Positions 23,600-35,545 are shown, counted from the stretch's first letter. The stretch is 64,000 nt of DNA from Gigaspora margarita (GCA_009809945.1 WTPW01000370.1:182764-246763); one strand, 5' to 3'. The notes: generated from the sequence alone by a model not told the origin. Program-made: numbers and translations.

Positions 23600-24015
23600 C
23601 CAATCGACGTTTTTTTTTTAAAGTCTGCAATCATCTTACGCAGATGTTAATCTCTTATGGGTGGAAAAATCAGCAAAGTACCTAGATTTGTATGGAAATA
23701 AAACATTAAAATGGAAATAAATATATTTTTTTAGTTTTTTAGTTTACAAAATACATTTAAACTATTTTATTTTATTTAATGATGATTTTCTGAATATATT
23801 GGATTTATATAACTATTGGTTCTCAAAATCTTATTTGGCACAAATTCCTAACAAAGTACCTATATTAGAAATAAACCTGGCATTAAAAAAATTTAGAAGG
23901 TTTTGCGTTTAATCCATACGCATTAAGACTATGACTGTTCAAAGTTGATTAGTTTTTTAGCGTCAATATTTTTGAGTGTAGGCACTTGAGTGAGTGGAAG
24001 GAAGTATTTTAACAA
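23600..24015. other. Left end of duplicated segment, copy B
   Basis: Collinear with copy A 11300-13065 after removal of A's insertions. It ends in TTTTAACAA (24007-24015), the left TSD of the MULE. Confidence 0.8.
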
Positions 24016-27000
24016 GGTTATATAGTAAAGTAGTACAGTACGGTAATGCAAATTAGTACGGACGTTAAAAAAAAATAAAATAAAAAATTATACTCAGACG
24101 TACACATGATTAGTACATAATCAATTACGTATACTACGTATTATCGATTGCATGATTCGTATATAGTATTTATTATGTATATTACGTTTCAATTAAATTT
24201 ATTAGTAATGTATATGATTAATTGTATGATTCCTATATTTGTCAATAAAATCTCTTTTTATAGTAACAATTGAATTCTTTATTCGATCGTTGAGTTTCAT
24301 GGATAATATTAAAAAAGAAAGTTTAAGCACAAGTTTTTATGAAGAAGTAGTTGATCTAACGATCGATTCTTCTTCAGAAGGAGAAGGTGATTTCCCNATA
24401 TCCTATATTTATTGATAAAACCTCTTTATNCNTAGTAAATCAATTTNCTTATTAATTATTGCANTATCGAATATGGATAATATAGTGGATATATCTGACG
24501 TTGAAGAATTCCAATATGACCAAGTAGACCCTNAATTCGAAGTAAATATATAAATATTTTAAAATAGTAAAGACGATCTTTTTTCACAAATTTGAAATTA
24601 TTATCAGGAATCAGAAGCAGAGTCATTAGTAGAAGAACCGATAGACAATGAAGAATTGATTGATGATGATGAAGAAATCCCAGAAATTTATGTTTTACAT
24701 CCCGGTTTCGTATAAAAACTATAATCCATTCTAGTATACCTGTAGAATATCCGNCTACCTCACCAGAAGGTGTTGCAACAATATTTCATATTGCAGATTG
24801 GGCGGATCCAAACCATGCTTGGAAAAATGTAAATATATATATTTTAAATTTTAAAAATTAATTTNTGTAATCTAAATTTANAATTTATTTAGATTCAATA
24901 TTCTATGGGCGGTGGTGGAATCCATGTGATTAAAAAGTCTCCATATTTTGGAAACATTCAAGTGAATAAAGAAGAGCGTGATTGTTTGGGAATCAAAATT
25001 TGTCAATTTACTGACCCTTCACTTACAAGTATTGAACACAATGAAGTTGATGTTGAATCATCATTGTGGAAAAAAATCACTGAAAATCAAAATGTTGATT
25101 CTAAAAAAAACTCACACTTATATGTAATTATTATTTTTTTATATATTTTAATAAAAAATATATACTAAAATTAATCTTTCAAATTCAGTACATATTTGGC
25201 TGCTAAAGATACTCCTTGTAAATTTAAATATGATAGTGGAAGTATATGTTCAGGAAGTCCAGTTTTATGTAAATCACGTATTTCTCAGGATATACAAAAT
25301 GTATATCAATGGTTTATTGGCTGTTCAATGTATCGTATTGGAGATCAATGGCATCGTTACATTAAAGTTGATAGTGAAAAGGTTGATATTGTACTTCTTC
25401 GTGATTTATTTCTTGGAAAAGAGGAGGTATTTTTTTAATATACATTATATATTTATATAAATAATTAATATATATTAATTTAATTTATTATGTTATATAG
25501 ATACAAGAAGAATTACCTTATTGTACAACTCTATTGCATCGATCATCCAAAAGAAAAAAATGTGGTATATAATAATTTATATTTTTTAATATTATTTATT
25601 TTAATTATTTATACTGTATAATATTAATTTAGATTATATTCATCGGTTATCTAATGGGATTATTAATCGTGGAGAGATTATCCAAAAGAATTGCCCAGTA
25701 AAATTTTATAAATTTATACCACGGGATCTTGAAGCTTGTCCATTTGTTGCAATAGTATGTGTTGGAACACATAACCATCCACCTCCACCTCCCGAAAAAA
25801 TACCTGTTGATATTAAATTAAGCCTTCAATCTTTAATTTCTCAAGCAATTGAAACAATGATATAATTACTCCACGATATATTCAATCAAGTAAATTTTTA
25901 TTATTATATTTAAATATANATAATATAAATATAAATTTTAAATTAATATTTATTTTTTAGGCAACTTAATAAAGGTCTATTTTAAATCTGAAACACTTTC
26001 AGAGGTTCATCAATCACTAAATAGCATAGATAAATTACGGATTTTAGTTGCCAAAGCATATAAAGATATGCATCCTTATGGACAAGATATTCTAGGTGTT
26101 TTTCATGCAGCAAAGAATAGCTGTTCTGAAATAAAAGACTATGTATATCGTATAGGTAAATTGAATAAAGTAGTACAAAATTTTGTGGTATATATATATT
26201 ATAACCTTTAAGTTAATTTCTAAAATTTTTGATATATTTATTTGGCTTAGAGATTATAGCTAAATTTTTGTGCTATCTTAATAAATTATTATCTATATAT
26301 AAAAGCATAATTATTTAAATATAATATATTATTTTAATTATTAATTTTATATTATATATTTAGAATGGATTGATTCTGGTCTTATTTTAATTATTTGTAT
26401 GCTAAAACAGCAGGCTGAGTTGTTAGTTACTTTAAAAAGTTTTCAAATCGATTTGTCCTTTAAACGTGTTANGGGCGATATAAATGAATTTGAAATTAAT
26501 ACATATGATACAAAAAATAAATTAAGTAAGTATTTTATTATATTTATTATTATTTTATAATTTATAAATGTTATATTATATATATATACTAATAAAACAA
26601 TAGTTTTAAGTTATTGCAGAATATNTACAAATGTATCATCNGCTGATGGATACAAAAAACTATTTTGTATCTTATTTGAAACAATCCAGGAACTTACTAA
26701 TNAAAATATATACATTCATCATATTCATCAAAAAGGTTGGGAATGTATAGTAGGAGATTTGGATGCTGCGCAAGCGAAAGGTTTAGGACTTGCATTATAT
26801 AATATAGATCCATCACNAGATTGGGAAATGCATTTAATGCATATATTTAAGTCTTGTATTGTTCATTTCAAGCGGTAATTAGTTACAAAATAATTACCCT
26901 TGATATAGTTATATATTATATTTATTGGTAAACCAATAAATATAAAATATAATATTTATACGTATAGACATTATTGTTTTAGTTGCATTGAATTTTTATT

Positions 27001-28435
27001 TTAATCCAATAATTATATTGAGGTTAGGCTGTATTTTAATAAAATAACTAATTATATATTTATTTTATAATTAGAAATCTGTTTAACAAANGNTTTTNAC
27101 AAGAAATTCATAATTTAGCTAAGTCAATCCTTAATGCACCTTCACAAGAAGTAGTCGAATCAATTTTAGATAAAATTGAATCATCAGATAAACCAGGTGC
27201 TAAAGGTAAAATATAGTAAAATTAATTTTTTTTAAAAATTAACAATTATTCTAATTTAAAAAAAAATTTTATTAGAATGGGCCAATTATTATAAAACACC
27301 TTGGATAATTTCTTCATTGAATGTACATATGTCTAAAATGGAGCGTAGTATTTGGAGAAAACATGACAATAATACCAATTCTGCAGAATCAGCTCATGCC
27401 TTAGCAAATAAAGAAGGAAAACAATTAAAACTTTTGTCAGCTATTCTACGGTAATTTAACTATATAAATTTTTTATAATAAAATTATTTATTAATTTATT
27501 TATTTGTTTTAGTGGAAGGCGATATGATGAAAGGTTACTAAAAATTAAACAAACCTACAATAATTCGGGCATACCATATACAAGAAATGACAAAAGTGAG
27601 GTTAAAAGACAAAAAACTGCATCAAATAGAAGAGGTAAATATTTATTCAAAGATTATTTGCTAAAATTATACATATCAAAATTTATTTATTTATTTATTT
27701 ATTATTTATTTAGCAACAAGATATAGGCTACAAGTCTAATGTACGTAAAAGAAAGATTTCTACCACCACCAATAAGAATAAGAATAATAAAAGATTACGT
27801 CCTGAAAACAGTTTTCAAGATGCAATTGAAGTAACGGAAATGGAATCAACAAATAATGCTGAGGGCACATCCATGGTGCGAAATAACAACAAAAATGATT
27901 TATTTTTAGATATTGAATTGGAAGAAAGGAAAATTGCATTGTTAGAACATCAAACCAAAGTTAGAAAAGAAGCTGCTGAAGCGGAGGCTATTGAATTACA
28001 AACAAGCAGTTGAAAGCAAGCTTGGGTTTGTAATTTTGGATAGCTTAGATTTATTTTAAATAAATATGCTTTGCGTTAATTCAATAAAAATTTGTATTCG
28101 CTTGCAATTAAATAAATGCCGGTTTTAACTTAAAGCTTAATACTTTATTATATTTTTGAAAAAAATTTGAACATTCGAATATTAATATGTGATTAATGCC
28201 GGTGTAAATCAAGAATCGAACTTGTAAATTTAGAACTCAATGACTCAATTATGCATGTTTTCAGGACTTAGTTATTTATTTAAGACTTCGAAAGTACTAA
28301 ATTTTAAAAGAAATTCGTATGTACTAGTACGAAAATTTTTTTTTTTTTTAAACGTACGTACTAGAAAAATCGAACCAAATTTTCGTACATCCGTACTAAT
28401 TTGCATTGGTGTACAGTACTACTTTGCTAACTACC
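24016..28435. mobile_element. MULE (Mutator-like) transposon, 4.4 kb, 9-bp TSD
   Basis: Left end GGTTATATAGTAAAGTAGTA then CAGTACGG, right end (as reverse complement) GGTAGTTAGCAAAGTAGTAC then TGTACACC; both continue with AATGCAAATTAGTACGGA. TTTTAACAA occurs at both sides (24007-24015 and 28437-28445, with one extra T on the right), and copy A has a single TTTTAACAA at the matching site (about 13054-13062). A 9-bp TSD fits MULEs. The element carries one gene on the plus strand filling most of its length. Single N bases are scattered through 24397-27111. Confidence 0.9.
24473..28013 (+). CDS. MULE-type transposase, 13 predicted exons
   Basis: Catalyses cut-and-paste movement of the surrounding element. 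Exons as I read them: 24473-24541, 24608-24828, 24893-25123, 25189-25426, 25501-25564, 25633-25889, 25961-26155, 26364-26525, 26604-26874, 27075-27205, 27276-27450, 27513-27634, 27727-28013 (about 807 codons). All introns are GT-AG and AT-rich. The N-terminus is acidic. A zinc-finger-like block (NCPVKFYKFIPRDLEACPFV, then IVCVGTHNHPPPPP) recalls GCM1/WRKY-like fingers of MULE transposases. The catalytic core offers Asp in QIDLSFK, Asp in GDLDAAQAKGLG and Glu in NTNSAESAH, the expected DDE order. The C-terminus has a coiled-coil-like ELEERKIALLEHQTKVRKE. Single-base frame problems appear near 24700, between 25110 and 25190 (A8 run), and near 25855. They are either inactivating or consensus errors, since N bases occur throughout. 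An alternative upstream ATG at 24299 opens only a short frame. Confidence 0.85.
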
Positions 28436-28436
28436 T

Positions 28437-29003
28437 TTTTAACAAACACATATGCAACTTTAATCACATTATTCTTAAACATTGTGCTACGTTACTCAGT
28501 AAACTCATATGATCATGAAACTAGTTTTCTGGTTATTTTTTTCATGTGTTGCGATGTAAACATGTTTATACAAATTAAACCTCAGCCGATAATTTCCTAC
28601 AAATAATATCATAAATTGGATAATGTATACTTATGCAAATTGGATCGGCGTAGTAGGCGCAGCGTATATAGATTTAAATTTGCGTGTATATCGGGACTTT
28701 CCGTATATATAACGCGCATATAAATTATTATTATTATCTTATTTTTTTTTTGCAGTTTTTTTTTTTTTTTTTTTTTTTTTGCGTTTGCGCCAATAAAATT
28801 TTTTGAATTTATAACATTGCTTACGCAACTTATGCAATGCATAATTTATCTGTGACGCGAGTTAAATTATGCGCATATTGTACCCCTATAATCGTGGACA
28901 CCATAATAAAGAGTAACGATTGTACAACTATAATAAAAGTTTAAAGTTCATACCTTGACACGATGTTGTAATTCTTAATTTGTTTTATTGTAAAAACTTA
29001 AAA
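28437..29003. other. Upstream region of kinase-like/LRR gene, copy B
   Basis: Contains two empty-site counterparts: about 28555 (site of the 3820-4389 MITE in its paralogue) and about 28845-28870 (site of the 5.2 kb hAT-type element in copy A). A T-run at 28741-28780 is probably slippage-prone. From 28870 it matches copy A upstream of its start codon (AGAGTAACGATTGTACAAC), which may include the promoter. Confidence 0.7.
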
Positions 29004-31785
29004 ATGAGTTCAACAAGCAACAAAGTTCAACAACTTCAAAAATTTATTATTAAGAAAAACATTACTTGTTACGATTATACACGTTTTAGGATCATTGAAT
29101 TAATTAAAAGCGAGAAATTTACAAGATTGTATCGAGCTGTTTTTAAAAATAAAATTACCGTTATATTAAAATCATTCGAAAACAATGAGCTAACTATTAA
29201 TGAAGTCATTAATGAGGTAGTTATCTATGTCACATCAAATAATGTGTATTAGATTTTAAATATTACAAATACATCATTAAATTATTATACATATGTATAG
29301 CTTAAGTTATATCATGGAGTGGATATACACCCTAACATTATACGTTTTAATGGTGTTACTAGAAAAGAAGGTAGAAGAATACACATCCTCGTTTCTTATA
29401 ATGTGCATTTTATGTTAAATTAACAATTATATATATATATTAATTGAAGGAGATTCAAGTATTTTACCTTACATGCTGATTTTTGAGGACGTCAACTGTG
29501 GAACTTTAAGATCATATTTACAACACCTTTCATGGGATAATATGATTAAATTCTCATTGCAAATTGCAAATGCTGTTAGATATTTACATGCTAAAGGGAT
29601 GATTAATCTTGTATTGGTAATGTTTAGAGTATCATTAGTATGCTGTAATTATGAGTTCTTTTTTTTTTAATTGTTATTAATTAAAATACTATTTCCAATA
29701 GCATTCAGAAAATATATATATACATAAAAAAAAAATATAAAACTCGCACATTATGGGCTTTCAAATGGATTGAGAAAACAAATTGCTAAATACCAATATC
29801 ACAGATTTTATAAAACATCTGATGTTTATAGTATTGGCATCCTTATGAAAGAAATGTACAATAGCTGTCTATTTACCGAAAACTTTATAGGTCCTATAGA
29901 TGAATATGTTAAGATCTATAACGGTATAAATTTTTTGACTAATTCATTTTATTGATGTTTTGTGATGTTCTGTTAACAGGTTTTTTAATTTATCAATGGT
30001 AGATTGTCTGCAAAATAATGCTAATAGTCGCCCAGAAATTCAGGTCATTGTTTCTAAGCTAAAATCGTTGATTGTTAATTGTAATCAAATTTTAAACCGA
30101 CATGATTTGGATTTTAACTTTATAATACAAGATTCTATGATGTATAATTCCCTACCGCAACTAGAACCGCCTATGTACATAGATAAAACATTCAACATAG
30201 AACCAAATCATATATTAAAATCGCCTTCAAATTTAAATAAGATATTAGAAATAGAGCCAAATAATGTCAATTTGTTAAATAATCGTGGAATAACTTTGGA
30301 TCGACATTATTCCATTGAAGCATCAGCTCAAAATGACGAATCTTTCTCAAGTTCTCAAGATAATACTAATGCACACGTAAATTTATTTGAATTTACGACT
30401 TTATCACCACCTTATACAATAAATTTAATCATTTCAACGCAAGATTATGACAATCTTGAGAATATGAGAAAGGAAGTACATGAATGTTTTAGTCAGGGAA
30501 AATTTCTCAAAGCATTAGAACTTTATGAAGAAATTATCAAAAATCACCAGCACACTGCTGAGGATTACAAAAATGCTTCAACCTGGGATCTTTCTCATAA
30601 TCGATGTGGATTGAAAAATTTAAATGAGTTAAAAAAGGCGCTTTGCAAGAACACCACGCTGACTTCTTTGAATCTTTATTTTAATAATCTTGGATCAGAA
30701 GGAGGAAAAATATTAGCAGATGCACTTTGCAAGAACTCCACGCTGACTTCTTTGGTTCTTTCTAACAATGGCATTGGACCAGAAGGAGGAATAGCATTAG
30801 CAGATGCACTTTGCAAGAACACCACGCTGACTTCTTTGCGTCTTTATAGTAATTCTATAGGACCAGAAGGAGGAAAAGCATTAGCTAATGCACTTTGCAA
30901 TAACACCACATTGACTTCTTTGGTACTTGGGAGGAATAATCTTCTATCAGAAGGAGGAAAAGCATTAGCAGATGCACTTTGCAAGAACGCCACGCTNNNN
31001 NNNNNNNNNNNNNNNNNNNNNNNNNNNNNNNNNNNNNNNNNNNNNNNNNNNNNNNNNNNNNNNNNNNNNNNNNNNNNNNNNNNNNNNNNNNNNNNNNNNN
31101 NNNNNNNNNNNNNNNNNNNNNNNNNNNNNNNNNNNNNNNNNNNNNNNNNNNNNNNNNNNNNNNNNNNNNNNNNNNNNNNNNNNNNNNNNNNNNNNNNNNN
31201 NNNNNNNNNNNNNNNNNNNNNNNNNNNNNNNNNNNNNNNNNNNNNNNNNNNNNNNNNNNNNNNNNNNNNNNNNNNNNNNCAGAAGGAGGAAAAGCATTAG
31301 CAGATGCACTTTGCAAGAATGCCACACTGACTTTTTTGGATCTAAGTTATAATAATCTTGGACCAGAAGGAGGAAAAGCATTAGCAGATGCACTTTGCAA
31401 AAACACTACACTGACCTCTTTGCGTCTTAGTGGTAATAATCCTGTATCAGAAGGAGGAAAATTATTAGCAGATGCACTTTGCAAGAACACCATGCTAACT
31501 TCTTTGAACCTTAGACATAATAATATTGGATCAGAAAAAGGAAAAGCATTAGTAGATGCTCTTTGCAAGAACGACACGCCGACTTCTTTGGATCTTTGTT
31601 TAAATCATATTGGATCAGAAGCAGTAAAAGCATTAGCAGATGCACTTTGCAAAAACAATACACTGACTTCTTTGGATATAAGTATTAATAATCTTAGATT
31701 AGAAGAAGTTAAAGCATTAAAAAGTGCATTACGCAAAAACAATAATCTGAAAAATTTAGAATTTGGCAGATGTTATAATTATTAG
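29004..31785 (+). CDS. Kinase-like (pseudokinase) + RNI-type LRR protein
   Basis: Five exons predicted: 29004-29216, 29301-29390, 29450-29616, 29702-29923, 29980-31785; an in-frame ATG also lies at 28980. The N-terminal third follows a protein-kinase fold: VILKSF (VAIK-like lysine kept), KLYHGVDIHPNIIRFNGVTR (helix C to beta 4), LIFEDVNCGTLRSYL (hinge), LQIANAVRYLHAKG, then NLVL-HSEN where HRDLHSEN is expected, LAHYGLS where ADFGLS is expected, and SRPEIQVIVSKLKSL. The glycine loop is absent too, so catalysis is unlikely. A linker (KVHECFSQGKFL-type TPR-like segment near 30480) leads to 28-residue LRRs of ribonuclease-inhibitor type (LTSLxLxxNxLGxEGGKALADALCKN). Frame problems occur at 29391 (missing G at the donor), in an A10 run at about 29725 and at the exon 4/5 junction: pseudogenisation or homopolymer errors. 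The last exon is open apart from a gap. LRRs of this kind usually bind proteins, as in NLR-like receptors. Confidence 0.75.
30630..31745 (+). repeat. 84-bp LRR-coding tandem array with N gap
   Basis: Four full units precede and five follow the gap (30997-31279), plus a degenerate first unit and a cap. Core: TTAGCAGATGCACTTTGCAA followed by GAACACCACGCTGACTTCTTTG. The frame differs by one between the two sides of the gap; see the finding on gap size. Confidence 0.95.
30997..31279. other. N gap, 283 bases, inside LRR array
   Basis: Assembly gap in the tandem array. Frames called on the minus strand and in other frames here are artefacts. Confidence 1.
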
Positions 31786-33497
31786 GCTTTTTAATTGATA
31801 GAAACACTACAATAAAAGAATAAATTATTGCACAAAATAATTAAAAGCAGCTAACATTAATAACTAAAAATTATTATTAATGTTATGTATAGATAAATTA
31901 GTTTATGAACATGATAATGATGCATGTGATTCGATAGTGGGTAACAAATGATTTTGAGTCAGGTTATGAAAGAGAATCGGAGATAATTAATAATGTAATT
32001 AAATTTAGTTATTAGTAATTCAAAAGTCTAATATGTGTAGTTAATTTGCATAGACAATGTAGCTAAGTTTGTTAATTGGTCTAAGTCATTTAATATATGA
32101 TTAGTAAAAAGACAAAATTAAATAGTATGATAGTAATTTGAAAAGGTCTCTCAGAAGAGAACCAATATCAAAAGACTTACTGTACATCTTTCACTTAAAT
32201 ATTTCATCTGAATAAATAAATAAATAAAAGATAATCACTTAAGTACACAAGTAAATTAGTTAAAGCTGTTTACCCCAGCATGAGTTAAAGCAAAGTCCTA
32301 ACCTATTGGTCTAGATAATTAGAGAAAACCCCGCCTCTAATTAACCCCATGACGAAGTAGAATCTAGATAAATTATAAGTCTCTTGTCCAATCCAATATA
32401 TATGTATAAAATAGTTTTTAGCATAGCTGTTATTAGATAAAACTAAATTAAAATGACAACTAATAAAATCAAACCATTCTAACATGGGAAAGAAAGAGAA
32501 AAAATCAAAGAGTTCTTACTTAATTTTGAAGCTTATGGCACATCAAAGAATTGGGATGTTGATCACAAGTGACAAGTATTGGGTCTGTTTGTGAATAATC
32601 ATTTGAGGCTGTAGATAAGTGGCCTAATCAAGACTAAACCACTTGGGCTGAATTGAGGAAGAGCAATGTCAATAGAGCATCTACTTTTATAGTATTGGAG
32701 GAAAGATAGATAGGTTGATAAGTATAAAAACAAATTATTAATAAATCTATAATGTGTTATACTAATCAATTTGAAACATAATATAGGACAGTAAATGACA
32801 AAGAAAAAAACAGTGTATGTTTTTTGGCTCAAAGAGATGCTTAAAGAAAAGTCAGAAAAAAGTATCTGAATAAATTAACAAAAATAATAGCTTGCTTTTT
32901 TAATTAAGCTACATAAAAATAATAAGTATAATATAAGGAAGGCAACAAAAACACTGTTTCAAAAAGCATCACAAACTGCAAATGAAGATGCGGAAGTGGT
33001 TTAACTGACCAAAGCATTTGAAAACCTCAAGATATGAAGTGTAACCAAAACTTCAACAAGTAAATTAGAAGAAATTAAGCTATGGCAAATGAATTTACCA
33101 AAACTATAAACAAAGTAGCAAGAAAGTTGCAAGGCAAAAAAGAATTGAGCCCTAAAAGCATTTAATATACAATAAGTTGGTTATATTTCATGCAATTGTC
33201 TGAATAAAAAGAGGCAAGAAAAGAGCAAGTTGAGTAACAAAAAAGAATCTGTACAGTCAATCAAAAAACAGAAGTGCAGGTTGTCAAATTTGTAGACAAC
33301 TGAAATGTTAATTCATAAAAATGATTATAAAAAAATGTCATTAGATATTGAAGATTAAGATAGAAATAGATATAGAACAGGAGATCATTAATACAAAAAG
33401 CTTACAAAAACTTCACCATGTTGAGAAAAAAAATTTTCTAATAAAAGATAAAAATAGTTAATAAAAGTAACAAAATCAAAGCACAACTAAAGAATAG
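31786..33497. other. Gene-free, CG-poor stretch
   Basis: The first 75 bp are the duplicated 3' flank of copy B. Beyond that the sequence becomes almost devoid of CG and shows no gene. It may be the 5' part of the Ty3/gypsy relic whose pol lies at 38.6-39.8 kb, but no LTR was identified. Confidence 0.4.
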
Positions 33498-33760
33498 GAT
33501 CCCAGACATCTCTGATATAGGTCATAACTGGATTTTGGCCAATTTTGACCTAATTTGCTAAAAATAACAAAACTACATTTTGCTAAATAACATTTGATCC
33601 AGTAATAAGAATTGAATGAACTTTTTTTATTAGATGCACCTCACTACGGGCTTTATTTAAAAAAAAAAGTTCATTCAAATTGGACCACTGGATGCCAAGG
33701 AATTGCTAAAAACTGTTTTTTTTTGCTTCTTAAATTTTTAGGGTTTTTGCTGAAATACAT
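33498..33760. mobile_element. MITE (family also at 50262-50564), split copy
   Basis: Starts TAGGATCCCAGACATCTCTG and matches 50262-50520 closely (ATAACTGGATTTTGGCCAAT; GTTCATTCAAATTGGAC). Its right end lies at about 36016-36052 (CTATGTACTAGATGCCTGGG), beyond a 2.2 kb insertion. Confidence 0.8.
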
Positions 33761-34139
33761 CAGCAAATTTATATATGCGTAATTTTGCGCAAGTTTTTAC
33801 AGTATGTAAAAAAATCATAAACTTACGTAGGATTTAGTGTAAAACTATGTAAGTCTTACAGTACGTAAGAAAATTGTAAATTTACATAAAATTTTTACGT
33901 AAATTTACGATTTTCTTATAGTGTGTAAAAAAATTGTAAATTTATGTAAAAATTTTATGTAACTTTACAATTTTCTTATGGTATATAAGAAAATCATAAA
34001 TTTACATAAAAATTTTACGTAAATTTACAATTTTTCTGATGAACTGTAAGAATACAGTCATTTTCCCTTTTTTAATTTTTGTATTGATTATATGTGATAC
34101 ATAACGCATAATTGTTTTATTGTATCCATTAGTAGTTTC

Positions 34140-34560
34140 GAAATGGTTCGAACTGGTTTGTAACCTAATTATACCAAGCGCACATTGGACTATATTTTCG
34201 AAATGTTTCGAAATATTTTAGGACTGAGAAACCAAGCTAGATCAGTAGATCTGTAGCCTGGGTCATACCAAGGACGCGTTTGACTAATATTTTCAAAATG
34301 TTTCAAAATGTTTCAATGATCATAGTACAAGATCAGATTAGATCTGTTTATTTTTTTTTTATTTATAATTTAGATCTTCTATCAATTTTTTTTTTTGTTT
34401 CATTTCCTTTTGTTTCCTTTTGTTTTCTTTTGTTTCCTTTCATTTAGTATCGTTTTGTTTCATTTGTTTTTTCATTTTTTTTGTATTTTTTTTCTTTATT
34501 AATTTTTTTTATTTTATTTCTACAAAAACACTTTTTGATACTTTGCAAGAAATTTAGCAA
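34140..34560. repeat. Repeat with inverted counterpart at 58540-59135
   Basis: TTTCGAAATGTTTCGAAATA, a GATCTGTAGCCTGGGTCATACC block and a pyrimidine-rich tract have reverse-complement counterparts in the same order at 59130 down to about 58540 (for example GGTTACAGATCTACTGATC). No coding content. Confidence 0.7.
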
Positions 34561-34608
34561 CTTTCTGACACCTTGCGCAAGGCAACACATTGTTGTTGTT
34601 CTAGTTGT

Positions 34609-34690
34609 TGTGTTGTAGTTGGTGTCATTGTTGGTGTCGTTGTTGGTGTCATCGTTGGTATTGTCACTAGCTGGTGTCGTTGTTGTTCTT
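34609..34690. repeat. GTTGGTGTC minisatellite
   Basis: Degenerate tandem units of GTTGTTGGTGTCATT-type. The open frame over it (34674-34859) is repeat-driven. Confidence 0.75.
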
Positions 34691-34904
34691 GTGGAATAGC
34701 TTTACCTCTCTCGGTGTTCTTGTAGATGGTATTGTTGTAGGTGGTCTATTTGTTTTTCTTCTCTTGCGTTCGTATGGGGTGGTCTTGCTCGTTTCTCTTG
34801 CATTTGTACAGGGTGGTCATGCTCATTCTCTTTTGCTCATTAGGGGTCGTATTGGGTAATTTTTCTCATTTTTTTTGCATTTGTACGGGGTGGTATAACA
34901 CTAA

Positions 34905-35545
34905 CACTTCTGAGAAATAGTTTTTTTTTACTTCTTTACTATTTTTTTTAGAAAGTAGCGAATATAAGCGACTATAAGTGAATATGTGTGAATATAAGCG
35001 AAGATGAGCGAATATAAGCAAATGTAATAGTTTATTTTTTTCATTTTCATTTTTTTTTCGTTATTTTTTTTGGTTTCGTTTTTTGTTTTTTGTTCTTTTT
35101 TTTTACTTATTTTTTTTAATTTTATTTTATTTATTCTTTACTTCTTTCAGAACTTTGCAAGAAAATGACGTAACTATTCCAGCACTTTACAAGAACACCA
35201 ATTCCAACTTCTCTGGCATTTTGCAAGAAGTAGCGAATATGTACGAATATAAGCGAATATGGGCGAATATGGGTGAATATAAGCAAATATAATAGTTTAT
35301 TTTTTTTCAGTTTCATTTTTTTCGTTATTTTTTGTTTCATTTTTTGTTTTTGTTTGTTTTCTTTTTTTTTACTTCAGAACTTTGCAAGAAAATGACGTAA
35401 CTATTCCGGCACTTTACAAGAACACAAATTCTAACTTCTCTGGCACTTTGCAAGAAGTAGCGAATATGAGCGAATATAAGCGAATATAAGCGAATATAAT
35501 AGTTTGTTTTTTTTGTTTTCATTTTTTTTTTATTATTTTTTTTTT
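34905..35545. repeat. Tandem units of about 235 bp with GCGAATATAA repeats
   Basis: Three units (about 34905-35100, 35145-35375, 35385-35540) each contain TTTGCAAGAAAATGACGTAA or a derivative, an array of GCGAATATAA 10-mers, and a T-rich tail (TAGTTTATTTTTTT). The repeat frames read on both strands are not genes. Confidence 0.8.
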
